Assembly: GCA_001899635.1 (NCBI GenBank)
Contig: MKVQ01000012.1
Span: 275,995-336,788 of the forward strand
DNA: 60,794 nucleotides
DNA from: Myxococcales bacterium 68-20
Lineage (GTDB): Bacteria; Myxococcota_A; Polyangia; Polyangiales; Polyangiaceae
Reading direction: 5' to 3'
In this document: piece after piece, positions 45,519 through 54,337 of the stretch
How the letters are laid out: each line of letters begins with the position of its first letter
How positions within the stretch are numbered: the stretch's first letter is position 1
The notes under the pieces: model-generated
What the model was told of the DNA's origin: nothing
The model's database searches: none
The model's input: the letters and a program-made list of their open reading frames with translations, nothing else
Translations under genes and position numbers: made by a program

Positions 45519-46288
45519 GCCTCCACGGCAAGACTGCGCTCGTGACCGGCTCGACGAGCGGCATCGGCCTCGCCATCGCCGAGGCCCTCGCCGAAGCCGG
45601 CGCATCGGTGATCCTGAACGGGTTCGGCAACGTCGATGAGGCTCGCGAGCGCGTCGCCCGCGCCGGCGGACGCGTCGGCTACCACGGCGCCGATCTCGGG
45701 CGCGTCGACGAGATCGACGCGATGATGCGCTACGCGTCGGACGAATTCGGCGGCGTTGACGTCCTCGTGAACAACGCCGGGATCCAGCACGTCGCTCCCG
45801 TGGAGGCCTTTCCGGTCGAGCGCTGGGACGCCGTCCTCTGCCTCAACCTGTCCGCCGCATTCCACACGACCCGTCTCGCGCTTCCCCCGATGCGCGCGAA
45901 GAACTGGGGCCGGATCGTCAACGTGGCCTCGGTCCACGGGCTCGTGGCGTCGGCCAACAAGTCCGCCTATGTCGCGGCCAAACACGGCCTCGTCGGTCTC
46001 ACGAAGGTCACCGCGCTCGAGACGGCGTCCACCGGGATCACCTGCAACGCGATGTGCCCCGGCTGGGTGCTGACGCCGCTCGTCCAGAAGCAGGTCGACG
46101 ACCGCGCCGCTCGTGACGGCCTCTCCGACAGCGAGGCTCGAGCGGCGCTGCTCCACGAGAAGCAGCCCTCCGGGGATTTCGTTGTCCCGGCGCACATCGG
46201 TGCGATGGCGACCTTCCTCTGCAGCGAGGCCGCGAGCCAGATCCGCGGCGCAGCGTGGACCGTCGACGGCGGCTGGACCGCGCAATAG
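45515..46288 (+). CDS. bdhA: 3-hydroxybutyrate dehydrogenase
   Basis: It oxidises (R)-3-hydroxybutyrate to acetoacetate with NAD, the next step after depolymerisation. The 257-residue short-chain dehydrogenase has TGSTSGIG (11-18) for cofactor binding, NNAG (86-89), and the catalytic Ser139, Tyr152 and Lys156. PGWVLTPLV followed by a Gln/Lys-rich loop and ALLHEKQPS is typical of D-3-hydroxybutyrate dehydrogenases. It overlaps phaZ by four bases, so depolymerisation and oxidation are produced together. The final GGWTAQ matches the usual family end. Confidence 0.92.
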   Translation: MSLHGKTALVTGSTSGIGLAIAEALAEAGASVILNGFGNVDEARERVARAGGRVGYHGADLGRVDEIDAMMRYASDEFGGVDVLVNNAGIQHVAPVEAFPVERWDAVLCLNLSAAFHTTRLALPPMRAKNWGRIVNVASVHGLVASANKSAYVAAKHGLVGLTKVTALETASTGITCNAMCPGWVLTPLVQKQVDDRAARDGLSDSEARAALLHEKQPSGDFVVPAHIGAMATFLCSEAASQIRGAAWTVDGGWTAQ

Positions 46289-46307
46289 CCGGCCGCGGAG
46301 AGCCGGC
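46288..46307. terminator. Hairpin after the PHB operon
   Basis: GCCGGC repeats eight bases apart (each self-complementary) start on the last base of the TAG stop. A second hairpin, TGCCGG/CCGGCA with a three-base loop, lies at 46366-46380, in front of the converging regulator's stop. Confidence 0.45.
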
Positions 46308-46510
46308 GCGGGCTCCTGGGAAAAAGGATCCGTGCGACGGTTCCTTCCCATTGCGTCAATCGGCATGCCGGACGCCGGCAGCGACGGCCCGGCAACGATT
46401 CGGACGCGAGCATCTCGCGATGCCGAGCCCCGATTGGGATCGCGTCGACGACCGGACCGGCCACGTCGAGTGCCGACGTCGCGCGCGTCGACTGAGGAGC
46501 TCGACGGCGA

Positions 46511-49500
46511 TCAGCTCGCGCGGCCGAAGTCGATGCGACGCCGGACGCCGACCGGCGCGCCACCTGCGAGCCGGTAGCGCTCGCCGTCGTGCGCGATCGA
46601 GACGTCGTCCGCGAACGGCCGCAGGCTGTCCTTCAGCCGTGCGAGCGCGACGTAGACCGCGTTGCGGTGGCGGAGCGGATGGAACGTGCCCTTCCACACC
46701 CGAGCGAAGAGCTCCTCGAGCGTGACGCCGTCGTCGCCGGCCTCCGCGAGCGCGCACAGGAGGGCGACACGCTGCTCGGGCAGCGAGAGCGAGCGCCCGT
46801 CGTCCGCGCGGACCTTGCGCGCATCGACCTCGACCGCACACGCGACCTTCTCCGGCGGCGGGTCGCCGGAAGCCCTGAGCCACGAGCGCGCACCGATGCG
46901 CCACAGGACCTCCGCCGGTTTCGCGAGACCGAGACGGTCGACCATCGCTGCCCATGGACCGCGCGCGATCGGTCGCGGGCGCGCCTCGAAGGCCGTGATC
47001 GCTCCCGCGCGTCGCGCAGCCAGAACGAGCGTCGCGTCGGCGCCCTCGCCAGCCACACCGAGCGCATCGCCGAGCGCCGAAGCCGCGGCGTCGAGATCGC
47101 CGCGCGACTCGCAGATCGCCGCACGCACGAGACACGCGCCGACGACGATCGGGGCATACCCGCGCGGCGCGGCGACGGCGACGCACGCGTCGAGCGTCCT
47201 CTCCGCGCGAACGAGGAGGTCGACTTGCGGCGGAGCGGGGCGGTCGCCGCCGTTCTTCGCTGCACGCTTCTTCGTCGTCGCGCTCCGGCTCGGATCGCGT
47301 TCGCCCGTGCCCATGCCCTGCCGCGCGAGCGCTTCCGCGAGGGCGAGATGGGCGCGCGCTGCCTCGTGATGCAGCCCGGCCTCCGCGTAGAACTGGACCG
47401 CGACCTCGGCCATGCGAGCCGCATCGTCGAGCGCGCCCGCCGCCACCGCGCCCTCCGCGCCGCACAGGGAAGCGTAGGCGCGGGCGATCGGCGGATCGGT
47501 ATCGTCGGACCTCGGGACGAGGCCGTGGATCACCGCGCGGTCGGTCGCGATGAACGGTGAGCCCGGGATCGTCCTGTGCGCGCGATCGATCTTCTCGACG
47601 GCGCGTGCATGGTCCCCCTTTGCCACCGCGAGCCGCGCGTCCTCGGCATCGCAGATCGGGCGGAGCGTCGCGAGCCCCGGCTCGTCGGCACCGGCCTCCG
47701 TGAGGCGAAGCATCCGCGTGGCGCGCGCCATGTCGCCGAGCGCCAGCGCGGCGCGCGTGAGGTCCCGCGCCACGACGGAGCGAAGGAGGAGATCCGCGCG
47801 CCGTCCCAGCGCGGAGAGGGCGACGTCGCCGAGCTCGAGCGCCTGGAGCGCCTCTCCGCGACGCATGAGGAGCGCGACCTCCAGCATCGGGCCGATCGGA
47901 CGGCCGCGCGCTTCTCGGTTGACCACCTCCTCCGCGCGCTCGACGAGCCCGAGCCCGAGCAGTGCGTGGACATCGAGAATCGTGACCACCGGCTCGAGCG
48001 GAATGCCGGCGGCGCGCTGCGCCGCGCGTGCGTGCGAAATCCACTCGTGCGTGCGCTCGTAGCGCTCCTCGTAGAGCCAGCTCGCCGCGATCTCGACGGC
48101 GCGCCGCGCCTCGAGCGTCGCCGAGCGCGCCGTCATCGGGGCGAGGCGCTCTGCCAGCGAGCGGGCCTCCGTGAGCTCGCCGCGCAGGATCGCGAGCTGC
48201 GCTTGCGTCAGCGCGAGCGCGGCCCCTGGAGGTCCGCTGTTCTTGCGCGAGAGCAGCTCGTCGATCGCCCGCTGCGCGGCCTCCGGCTCGCCGGCTCGCA
48301 CGTGACACTCCGCGCGAAGAAGCGCCGCGCGCTCGGCGTCCTGGCGTGTTCGCGGGCGCGGCAGATCGTCGAGCGTACGGCGCGCCGCCTCGTAGTCTGC
48401 AGCGCGGAGTTGCTCGCGCGCGAGGAGACGGAGCGCATCGAGCCGATGATCCGCGCTCCGAGCAGCGACGTCGCGCAGGATCCGCTCGAGCCGCGCAGGA
48501 GCCGCGGCCGCCCGCGCGAGCGGATGCTCTTTCAGGACGAGGAGCGCCCCCTCCGCGTCATCGAGCTCGACCCGCGCGCGCGCAGCGACCAGCACCGCCG
48601 CGTCGTCGTTGGGCGACGCCGCGAGGACACGATCGCCGAGACGGGCGAGCGCCTTCCACGTCACCGGCTTGGGCTCCCCGAGCACGTCGCGCACGAGCGC
48701 CGCTGCCGGTGCCGTGATCGAGACGCGCTTGCGTTCGCGCACGACGATCAGGTGCTTGCGGAGCTCGTCGATCGCCGCTTCCGCCCCCTTCCCCGCCGCG
48801 CGTACGACTTCTGCTTCGTCGAGTGCCGTGTCGGCAGCCGAGAGGAGCGCAAGGACGCTTCCCTCGGCGCCGCTCCGACACGCCTCGATCGCATGGCGAA
48901 GCGCCTCGGTCGGATCTTGCGAGACACGCGCGCCGAGCACATCACCCGCGAGCGCGAGGTGGATCAGCATCGGGTTGCCACCGGTCGCCTCGGCGATGTC
49001 AGCGGCGAGCGAACGACCGCGCGCCTCCTCGACCGCGCGAACGAGCTCGATCGACGCCTCCTCGCAGAGCGGCTTCACCTCGAACACGGGCGCCCGAAAC
49101 GCGACCTCCTTCGAGCTCATGAAGCGGCGCGACACGAGCACGAGACGAGAGAGCGTCCGCTGCGCCGCGAAGCGCGCGACGAGCGGCGCGAGCTTGCGCG
49201 AAGACTCGAGCTCGAGGTCGTCCCAGATCAGGGTCGCGGGCGCGCCGACGAGGAGCCGCGCGAGCTCATCGTCATCGGAGGCGCGGCGCTCGGGCCTCGG
49301 GATGCCCATGGTGCGAGCGGTCCGATCGATCGCCTCGCGCGCTCCACTCACGCCTTCGAGCGACACGATGAACGTCGTCGGAACCTCGCGCATCTCGGAT
49401 GCCGCGCCGAGCGCAGCGCGGAGGAGCGCGGTCTTGCCGACCCCGGCAGCACCGTAGACGAAGACGACGGGGCTCTGCGCCACGAGGGCGCGCACCGCCG

Positions 49501-49537
49501 CAGCGTCTTCGTCACGGCCGATGAGAGGCAGCTTCAC
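46511..49537 (-). CDS. Large STAND-like ATPase regulator with C-terminal winged helix
   Basis: About 1008 residues from GTG at 49537. An NTPase domain comes first (Walker A GAAGVGKT, 29-36; an acidic Walker B, LIWDDLE, near 105), followed by a long helical TPR-like array (about 300-870) and a C-terminal winged-helix DNA-binding domain of the OmpR/SARP class (SLPEQRVALLCALAEAG, LEELFARVWKGTFH, about 920-1000). This order, with the DNA-binding domain last, resembles LuxR-MalT-type regulators with a swapped DNA-binding module. A longer frame reaches 49885 but is low complexity and crosses a 24-bp palindrome. It diverges from lysS. Ligand and targets are unknown. Confidence 0.78.
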   Translation of the reverse strand: MKLPLIGRDEDAAAVRALVAQSPVVFVYGAAGVGKTALLRAALGAASEMREVPTTFIVSLEGVSGAREAIDRTARTMGIPRPERRASDDDELARLLVGAPATLIWDDLELESSRKLAPLVARFAAQRTLSRLVLVSRRFMSSKEVAFRAPVFEVKPLCEEASIELVRAVEEARGRSLAADIAEATGGNPMLIHLALAGDVLGARVSQDPTEALRHAIEACRSGAEGSVLALLSAADTALDEAEVVRAAGKGAEAAIDELRKHLIVVRERKRVSITAPAAALVRDVLGEPKPVTWKALARLGDRVLAASPNDDAAVLVAARARVELDDAEGALLVLKEHPLARAAAAPARLERILRDVAARSADHRLDALRLLAREQLRAADYEAARRTLDDLPRPRTRQDAERAALLRAECHVRAGEPEAAQRAIDELLSRKNSGPPGAALALTQAQLAILRGELTEARSLAERLAPMTARSATLEARRAVEIAASWLYEERYERTHEWISHARAAQRAAGIPLEPVVTILDVHALLGLGLVERAEEVVNREARGRPIGPMLEVALLMRRGEALQALELGDVALSALGRRADLLLRSVVARDLTRAALALGDMARATRMLRLTEAGADEPGLATLRPICDAEDARLAVAKGDHARAVEKIDRAHRTIPGSPFIATDRAVIHGLVPRSDDTDPPIARAYASLCGAEGAVAAGALDDAARMAEVAVQFYAEAGLHHEAARAHLALAEALARQGMGTGERDPSRSATTKKRAAKNGGDRPAPPQVDLLVRAERTLDACVAVAAPRGYAPIVVGACLVRAAICESRGDLDAAASALGDALGVAGEGADATLVLAARRAGAITAFEARPRPIARGPWAAMVDRLGLAKPAEVLWRIGARSWLRASGDPPPEKVACAVEVDARKVRADDGRSLSLPEQRVALLCALAEAGDDGVTLEELFARVWKGTFHPLRHRNAVYVALARLKDSLRPFADDVSIAHDGERYRLAGGAPVGVRRRIDFGRAS

Positions 49538-49935
49538 GGGCTCGAGCCCATCATAGATGGTCAGGCGCCGACTTTTGTGCGCTTCGTCGGGCCTTCCGGC
49601 GTTTCGTCCTCGGCCTGCGCCAGGCACGGTCCTCGCGGCGCCGAGCGCGTCTTTCCCCTGCGCGGCCTGCGCAGCGTGCGCACGCTGCGCATCGACCTCG
49701 GTCAGTGCCGTTACCGGGCGGACGCCGTGAGCCCGCAGCTCCGCTCGAACGCGATCGCGGCCCGGTCCCGACCGCGTCCGTTCGCGCCCCCACCATGCAC
49801 GCTCGTCCGGCTCCACGGATCCGGGGGGAGACGCGGGGTATCGTGGGCCGGCACGGGAGCTCGACAGAAGCGAGAGAACGCCCAAATTGTCGACGCTTTA
49901 CGTCGCAACGAGCCCGCGCTAAACGCCGCCGGGCC
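49538..49935. other. Divergent region between the regulator and lysS
   Basis: A 398-base gap with no supported gene. It contains the 24-bp palindrome listed separately and CGCGG/CCGCG flanking 11 bases near 49755-49790. Both promoters must be here. If the regulator began upstream of 49537, part of it would be coding, but composition argues against that. Confidence 0.4.
49668..49691. promoter_or_regulatory. 24-bp perfect palindrome
   Basis: TGCGCAGCGTGC is followed directly by its exact reverse complement. It lies between two divergent starts, 131 bases from the regulator GTG and 245 bases from lysS. A dimeric winged-helix protein such as the regulator itself could bind it. Confidence 0.55.
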
Positions 49936-51654
49936 ATGTCCGACGCACGTCCACAGTCACCAGTGGGAGAGACCAGCTCGTCTGCGGAGGACGCGCTCAT
50001 CGCGTCGCGCCGCGCCAAGGCAGACAAGCTCCGGGCTCGTGGAGAGAACCCGTTCGCCAACGACGTCGTACCGCGAGCAGGCGGCACGACCGTCGACATC
50101 GCGGATCTCCGCGAGCGCGCGAAGAGCGCGCGCGGCGACGACGGCAAGTACACCGAAGACGCCGTGAAGGCGGCGACCAAGGACGCGGTGTTCCACATCC
50201 GCGGCCGCGTGATCGCGTTCCGCTCGACCGGCGGTCTCTCCTTCCTTCGCCTCCGTGATCGCACGGGCGAGGTCCAGCTCCTCATCAGCGAGGCGAGCAT
50301 GGGCGAGGCGTACGCGCGCCTCGAGGAGATCGACCTCGGCGACATCGTCGAGTCGGAAGGCACGCTCACGGCGAGCAAGCGCGGCGAGCTCTCGATCGAG
50401 CCGTCCCGCGTGCGGATCCTGACGAAGGCGCTCCGGCCACCGCCGGAGAAGTGGCACGGCCTCCAGGACGTCGAGACGCGCTACCGCCAGCGCTACGTCG
50501 ACCTCGTCGCCAACCCGCACGTCGCCGAGGTGTTCCGCGCGCGGAGCTACATCGTGCGCGCGACCCGCAAGGTGTTCGACGAGACCGGCTTCCTCGAGGT
50601 CGAGACGCCGACGATGCACACGCTCATCGGCGGCGCGGCCGCGAAGCCGTTCAACACGCACCACAACGCGCTCGACATGCAGCTCTTCATGCGCATCGCG
50701 CCGGAGCTGTACCTGAAGCGTCTCCTCGTCGGCGGGCTCGAGCGCGTCTACGAGATCGGCCGCTGCTACCGCAACGAGGGCATCTCGACCCGGCACAACC
50801 CGGAGTTCACGATGCTCGAGTACTACTGGGCCTACGCGACCTACGCGGAGCTCATGGACTTCACGGAGAAGATGCTCCGCGCGATCGACGCCGAGCTCGC
50901 CCGCGCCATGCCCGAGGCGCAAGCGCGCTGGAGCGCCGAGCGTCCGTTCACGTTCGAGGAGCCGTTCGCCCGCGTGCCGATGAACGAGGCCGTCCGAAGC
51001 GCCGCGAAGGCGACGAAGGTCGCTGCGTGGGAAGCCGCCGTGGAGAAGGACGGCGCCCAGAGTGGTGGAAGAGGCCTGGTCGCGCTCCTCAACGGCATGG
51101 GCGACTTCGGCGGCAGCATGAAGGAGTGGTCGAAGAGCTCGCCGCGCGCGAAGGCGATCGACTGGGGCAACCTCCGCAAGGGCTGGATGAAGTGCGAGAA
51201 CGACGGCGAGCGCCTGTTCGCCCTCTACGAGTACCTCTCCGAGCCCTTCCTCACGGAGGACTACAAGGCGAGCGACGGCAAGCGCAGCCTCCCCGTCTTC
51301 GTCATGGACTACCCGTTCGAGACGTCGCCGCTGGCGCGCAGGAATGACGCCCGCCCCGACCTGGTTGACCGGTTCGAGCTGTTCGTCCACGGCCGCGAGC
51401 TCTGCAACGCCTTCAGCGAGCTCAACGACCCCGACGATCAGGCGGAGCGCTTCCGCGAGCAGGTGCGGAAGAAGGCTGCCGGGGCGGAAGAGACGATGGA
51501 CTTCGACGAGGACTACATCCGCGCGCTCGAGCAGGGCATGCCGCCCGCAGCCGGCTTCGGCATGGGCATGGACCGGCTCACGATGATGCTCACGAACTCG
51601 CCGTCGATCCGCGACGTCGTCCTCTTCCCGCTCCTCCGCAAAGAAACCACCTGA
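49936..51654 (+). CDS. lysS: Lysyl-tRNA synthetase, class II
   Basis: It charges tRNA-Lys with lysine in the cytoplasm. The 572-residue enzyme has an OB-fold anticodon-binding domain (about 75-185) and a class II catalytic core with motif 2 (RCYRNEGISTRHNPEF, near 278-293) and motif 3 (GFGMGMDRLTMML, near 540-552). An insertion of about 60 residues (WEAAVEKDGAQSGG to LRKGWMKCEN) falls in the usual middle region. It is slightly longer than the bacterial average (about 500). The stop shares one base with the following permease start (TGATG). Confidence 0.96.
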   Translation: MSDARPQSPVGETSSSAEDALIASRRAKADKLRARGENPFANDVVPRAGGTTVDIADLRERAKSARGDDGKYTEDAVKAATKDAVFHIRGRVIAFRSTGGLSFLRLRDRTGEVQLLISEASMGEAYARLEEIDLGDIVESEGTLTASKRGELSIEPSRVRILTKALRPPPEKWHGLQDVETRYRQRYVDLVANPHVAEVFRARSYIVRATRKVFDETGFLEVETPTMHTLIGGAAAKPFNTHHNALDMQLFMRIAPELYLKRLLVGGLERVYEIGRCYRNEGISTRHNPEFTMLEYYWAYATYAELMDFTEKMLRAIDAELARAMPEAQARWSAERPFTFEEPFARVPMNEAVRSAAKATKVAAWEAAVEKDGAQSGGRGLVALLNGMGDFGGSMKEWSKSSPRAKAIDWGNLRKGWMKCENDGERLFALYEYLSEPFLTEDYKASDGKRSLPVFVMDYPFETSPLARRNDARPDLVDRFELFVHGRELCNAFSELNDPDDQAERFREQVRKKAAGAEETMDFDEDYIRALEQGMPPAAGFGMGMDRLTMMLTNSPSIRDVVLFPLLRKETT

Positions 51655-54146
51655 TGTCGACGAACGAGCCCGAGCAGGCGGCCGCGGAAGCTCAGGACGC
51701 GCGCGAGGTCATCGCGAGCGCACCCACGCCCGCAGGGCGCTGGACCACGGAGGACATCGATCAGCCGTGGAGCATCGGCGAGGCCATCGGCGTCACGATG
51801 CGGGCCGTCCGCGGCCACTTCTTCTCGCTGACGCTGCCGCTCCTCGTCGTGTACGTCGTCGGCGGGGCCCTCACGGCGGCTCCGGCCGCCTACGCCGTCC
51901 TCATGATCGGCGTGAAGGCGCTCCTCGGCGGCCCGCCGAGCTCGAGCCCGTTCGGCGTCACTCCTCCACCGCCGATCCCACCGGGGATCGCGGCGGGAGG
52001 CATCGGGCTCACCGCCGTCTTCGCGCTCGTCACGTCGGCGATCGGCATGTCGCTCCTCGTCGAGGCGGCGCTCGCGGCGGTTCGCGACGAGCGCGTCCCG
52101 AGCGGGCGCGTCGGCCGAGCGCTCCGCCGGGCGCCGAAGATCCTCCTCTGGCAGATCGTCTTCCTCCTCGCCGTCGCGCTCTTCCCGGGGCTCGTCCTCG
52201 GCATCCCCGCCCTCGTCGCGAGGCTCCAGGGCGAGCCCGAGACGCATGGGGTCTGGGACCTCGCCGGCATCGTCCCGCCGCTCTTCATTGCGACGGGCTA
52301 CCTCGTCGCGTTCGGCTGGGCGCCCTTCTTCATGGTGGACGACAAGGCGTCGTTCCTCGTGTCGATGCGGAAGAGCTGGAGGAGCTCGAAGCAGTACATC
52401 GGCAACATCCTCCTCTTCTTCATCGCGCTCGCGCCGATCGCGCTCCTCATCGTCGCGCCGCTCGTCGGCCTGGTCGCTCAGGCGTTCGTGTGGCTCGGCC
52501 TCGCTTACGGCTACGTCCGCGCGACGGGTCGGAACGACCTCCCCTGGTATGCGGCCGACTTCGCCAGCCGCTCGATCCGCACCTTCCTCAAGGTCACCCT
52601 GGTCGCGCTCGGCCTCGTCGCCGGCTCGCTCGTGGTCTGGGTGAAGGGACTCCCGACCATGCGCGGCACGGCCTGGTCGATCCAGGACACGGCCATCCGC
52701 GCAGCCGCGATCCTCTCGTCCGTCGCCGTCATCATCGTCGTGCTGGCGCTCCTCCTGCCGTATCTGCTCGATCGGCTCGAGGGTCGGCGGTTCACCTCGT
52801 TCGTCGCCGCGCGCCACGTGCGCTCGCAGAAGAGCGGCTTCCTCACCGTCATCAGCGTGCTTTCGATCTGCGGTGTCGCGATCTCGTCATGCGCGCTCTC
52901 CAGCGTCGTCAGCGTGATGGGCGGCTTCAGCCAGGACCTGAAGCGGAAGATCCTCGGCAACAACGCCCACATCGTGATCGACACGACCGCGGCCACGCCC
53001 TGGGGCGACTACGAGCAGACGCTCGAGGCGGTCCGGAAGGTCCCCGGCGTGACCGGCGCCACCCCCGTCGTGCACGGCGAGGTCATGGCCTCGAGCGCGT
53101 CGAACCTCGCGGGCGTCGTCGTCACCGGCATCGATCCGACGAGCATCAACGCGGTCATCGACCTCAGACACAACATCGAGGTCGGCAAGATGGACTACCT
53201 CGTCCATCCGGAGCTCCTGACCAAGCTCCCGGCGGACGAGGTCATCGGCATCGGCCCCGGCGGCGAGCAGTACTACAAGGGCACGGAGCTTCCGCCGCTC
53301 CAGGACGACGATCTCGATCCCGAGGTCCGGGCGGTGCTCATCAGCAAGCCCGATCGCCCCGGGATCATCCTCGGCCGCGAGCTCGCCAAGACGCTCCACG
53401 TGTACGTCGGGGACGAGGTGACGCTCGTCTCGCCGCTCGGCGATCTCGGTCCGATGGGGATCATGCCCCGCACCAAGCGCTTCCGCGTCGCCGCGATCTT
53501 CTACAGCGGCATGTACGAGTACGACGCGATGAGCGTCTACACGATGCTCGATCAGGCGCAGGACTACTTCGCCACCGGCGGGAACATCAGCGCGATCGAC
53601 ATCAAGGTGGACGACGCCGAGGGCGCCGATCGCATCGCGCCTGCCGTCGTCGCCGCGGTGGATCGAACCGAGCTTCGCATCCGTGACTGGCGCGAGATCA
53701 ACAAGAACCTCTTCAGCGCGCTGAAGCTCGAACGTTTCGCCACGTTCATCATCCTCTCGATCGCGATCATGGTCGCGAGCTTCTGCATCGTCTGCACGCT
53801 GCTCCTCATGGTGACGGAGAAGGGCAAGGAGATCGCCATCCTCAAGGCGATCGGCGCGAGCGACGGCGCGATCCTGCGCACGTTCATGATCGAGGGCATG
53901 ATCATCGGCGGGATCGGCACCGTGTTCGGCGTCGTCACCGGCCTCGCCATGTGCACCGGACTCAAGTGGTTCGGGCTCCGGCTCGATCCCGATGTCTATT
54001 ACATCGATCGTCTGCCCATCAGCGTGAACGGCTGGGACTTCCTCACCGTCGCCGCCGCCGCGCTCACGATCTGCACGCTCTCGACGGTCTACCCGGCCTA
54101 CGCGGCGTCCCGCCTCCGCCCGGTCGACGGCCTCCGCTACGAATAG
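51654..54146 (+). CDS. LolC/E-type permease fused to an N-terminal membrane domain
   Basis: An 830-residue inner-membrane protein. Residues 1-380 form an extra domain with about seven hydrophobic segments that I do not recognise. Residues 380-830 are a MacB/FtsX-type permease of the LolC/E class: FVAARHVRSQKSGFLTVIS, ISVLSICGVAISS, a large periplasmic domain (GVTGATPVVHGEVMASS), then KGKEIAILKAIGASDGAILRTF and YPAYAASRLRPVDGLRYE. LolC/E move lipoproteins toward the outer membrane. It is coupled to lysS by TGATG. No LolD-type ATPase follows: the next gene is on the other strand, so the ATPase must be elsewhere. Confidence 0.85.
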   Translation: MSTNEPEQAAAEAQDAREVIASAPTPAGRWTTEDIDQPWSIGEAIGVTMRAVRGHFFSLTLPLLVVYVVGGALTAAPAAYAVLMIGVKALLGGPPSSSPFGVTPPPPIPPGIAAGGIGLTAVFALVTSAIGMSLLVEAALAAVRDERVPSGRVGRALRRAPKILLWQIVFLLAVALFPGLVLGIPALVARLQGEPETHGVWDLAGIVPPLFIATGYLVAFGWAPFFMVDDKASFLVSMRKSWRSSKQYIGNILLFFIALAPIALLIVAPLVGLVAQAFVWLGLAYGYVRATGRNDLPWYAADFASRSIRTFLKVTLVALGLVAGSLVVWVKGLPTMRGTAWSIQDTAIRAAAILSSVAVIIVVLALLLPYLLDRLEGRRFTSFVAARHVRSQKSGFLTVISVLSICGVAISSCALSSVVSVMGGFSQDLKRKILGNNAHIVIDTTAATPWGDYEQTLEAVRKVPGVTGATPVVHGEVMASSASNLAGVVVTGIDPTSINAVIDLRHNIEVGKMDYLVHPELLTKLPADEVIGIGPGGEQYYKGTELPPLQDDDLDPEVRAVLISKPDRPGIILGRELAKTLHVYVGDEVTLVSPLGDLGPMGIMPRTKRFRVAAIFYSGMYEYDAMSVYTMLDQAQDYFATGGNISAIDIKVDDAEGADRIAPAVVAAVDRTELRIRDWREINKNLFSALKLERFATFIILSIAIMVASFCIVCTLLLMVTEKGKEIAILKAIGASDGAILRTFMIEGMIIGGIGTVFGVVTGLAMCTGLKWFGLRLDPDVYYIDRLPISVNGWDFLTVAAAALTICTLSTVYPAYAASRLRPVDGLRYE

Positions 54147-54157
54147 TCAAGGTCCGA

Positions 54158-54188
54158 GGCCTTCTTCGAGCAGAGGCTCGAGAAGGCC
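54158..54188. terminator. Hairpin between convergent genes (first of three)
   Basis: GGCCTTC plus TCGAGC pairs with GCTCGA plus GAAGGCC with one bulged T and an AGAG loop: a 13-bp stem starting 12 bases after the permease stop. The best terminator candidate in the window. Confidence 0.6.
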
Positions 54189-54208
54189 AAAGCCGGCGCG
54201 AAAGCGGG

Positions 54209-54230
54209 AGCTCGAAGGGCTACTCGAGCT
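54209..54230. terminator. Hairpin between convergent genes (second of three)
   Basis: AGCTCGA and TCGAGCT pair perfectly around eight bases. Together with its neighbours it forms a bidirectional terminator region. Confidence 0.4.
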
Positions 54231-54270
54231 TGAACGCTAGCAGCAGCCTCCGCCCGCCGCGGACGGCGCG

Positions 54271-54292
54271 GAGCACCGGACGCGCGGTGCTC
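54271..54292. terminator. Hairpin between convergent genes (third of three)
   Basis: GAGCACCG and CGGTGCTC pair over eight base pairs around a six-base loop, 46 bases before the end of the converging gene at 54338, and probably serve that gene. Confidence 0.45.
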
Positions 54293-54337
54293 GGTCCGTC
54301 GGACGGAGCTCAGCGACGACGCCCCCGCCTCCCCCCG

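Noticed and set aside
49538-49885. N-terminal extension of the large regulator to 49885
   Set aside because: The added 116 residues are low complexity, begin close to lysS and cross the 24-bp palindrome.
47576-50167. 863-codon plus-strand frame opposite the large regulator
   Set aside because: Arg/Glu-rich antisense product with no domain. The minus-strand frame has clear NTPase and winged-helix motifs.
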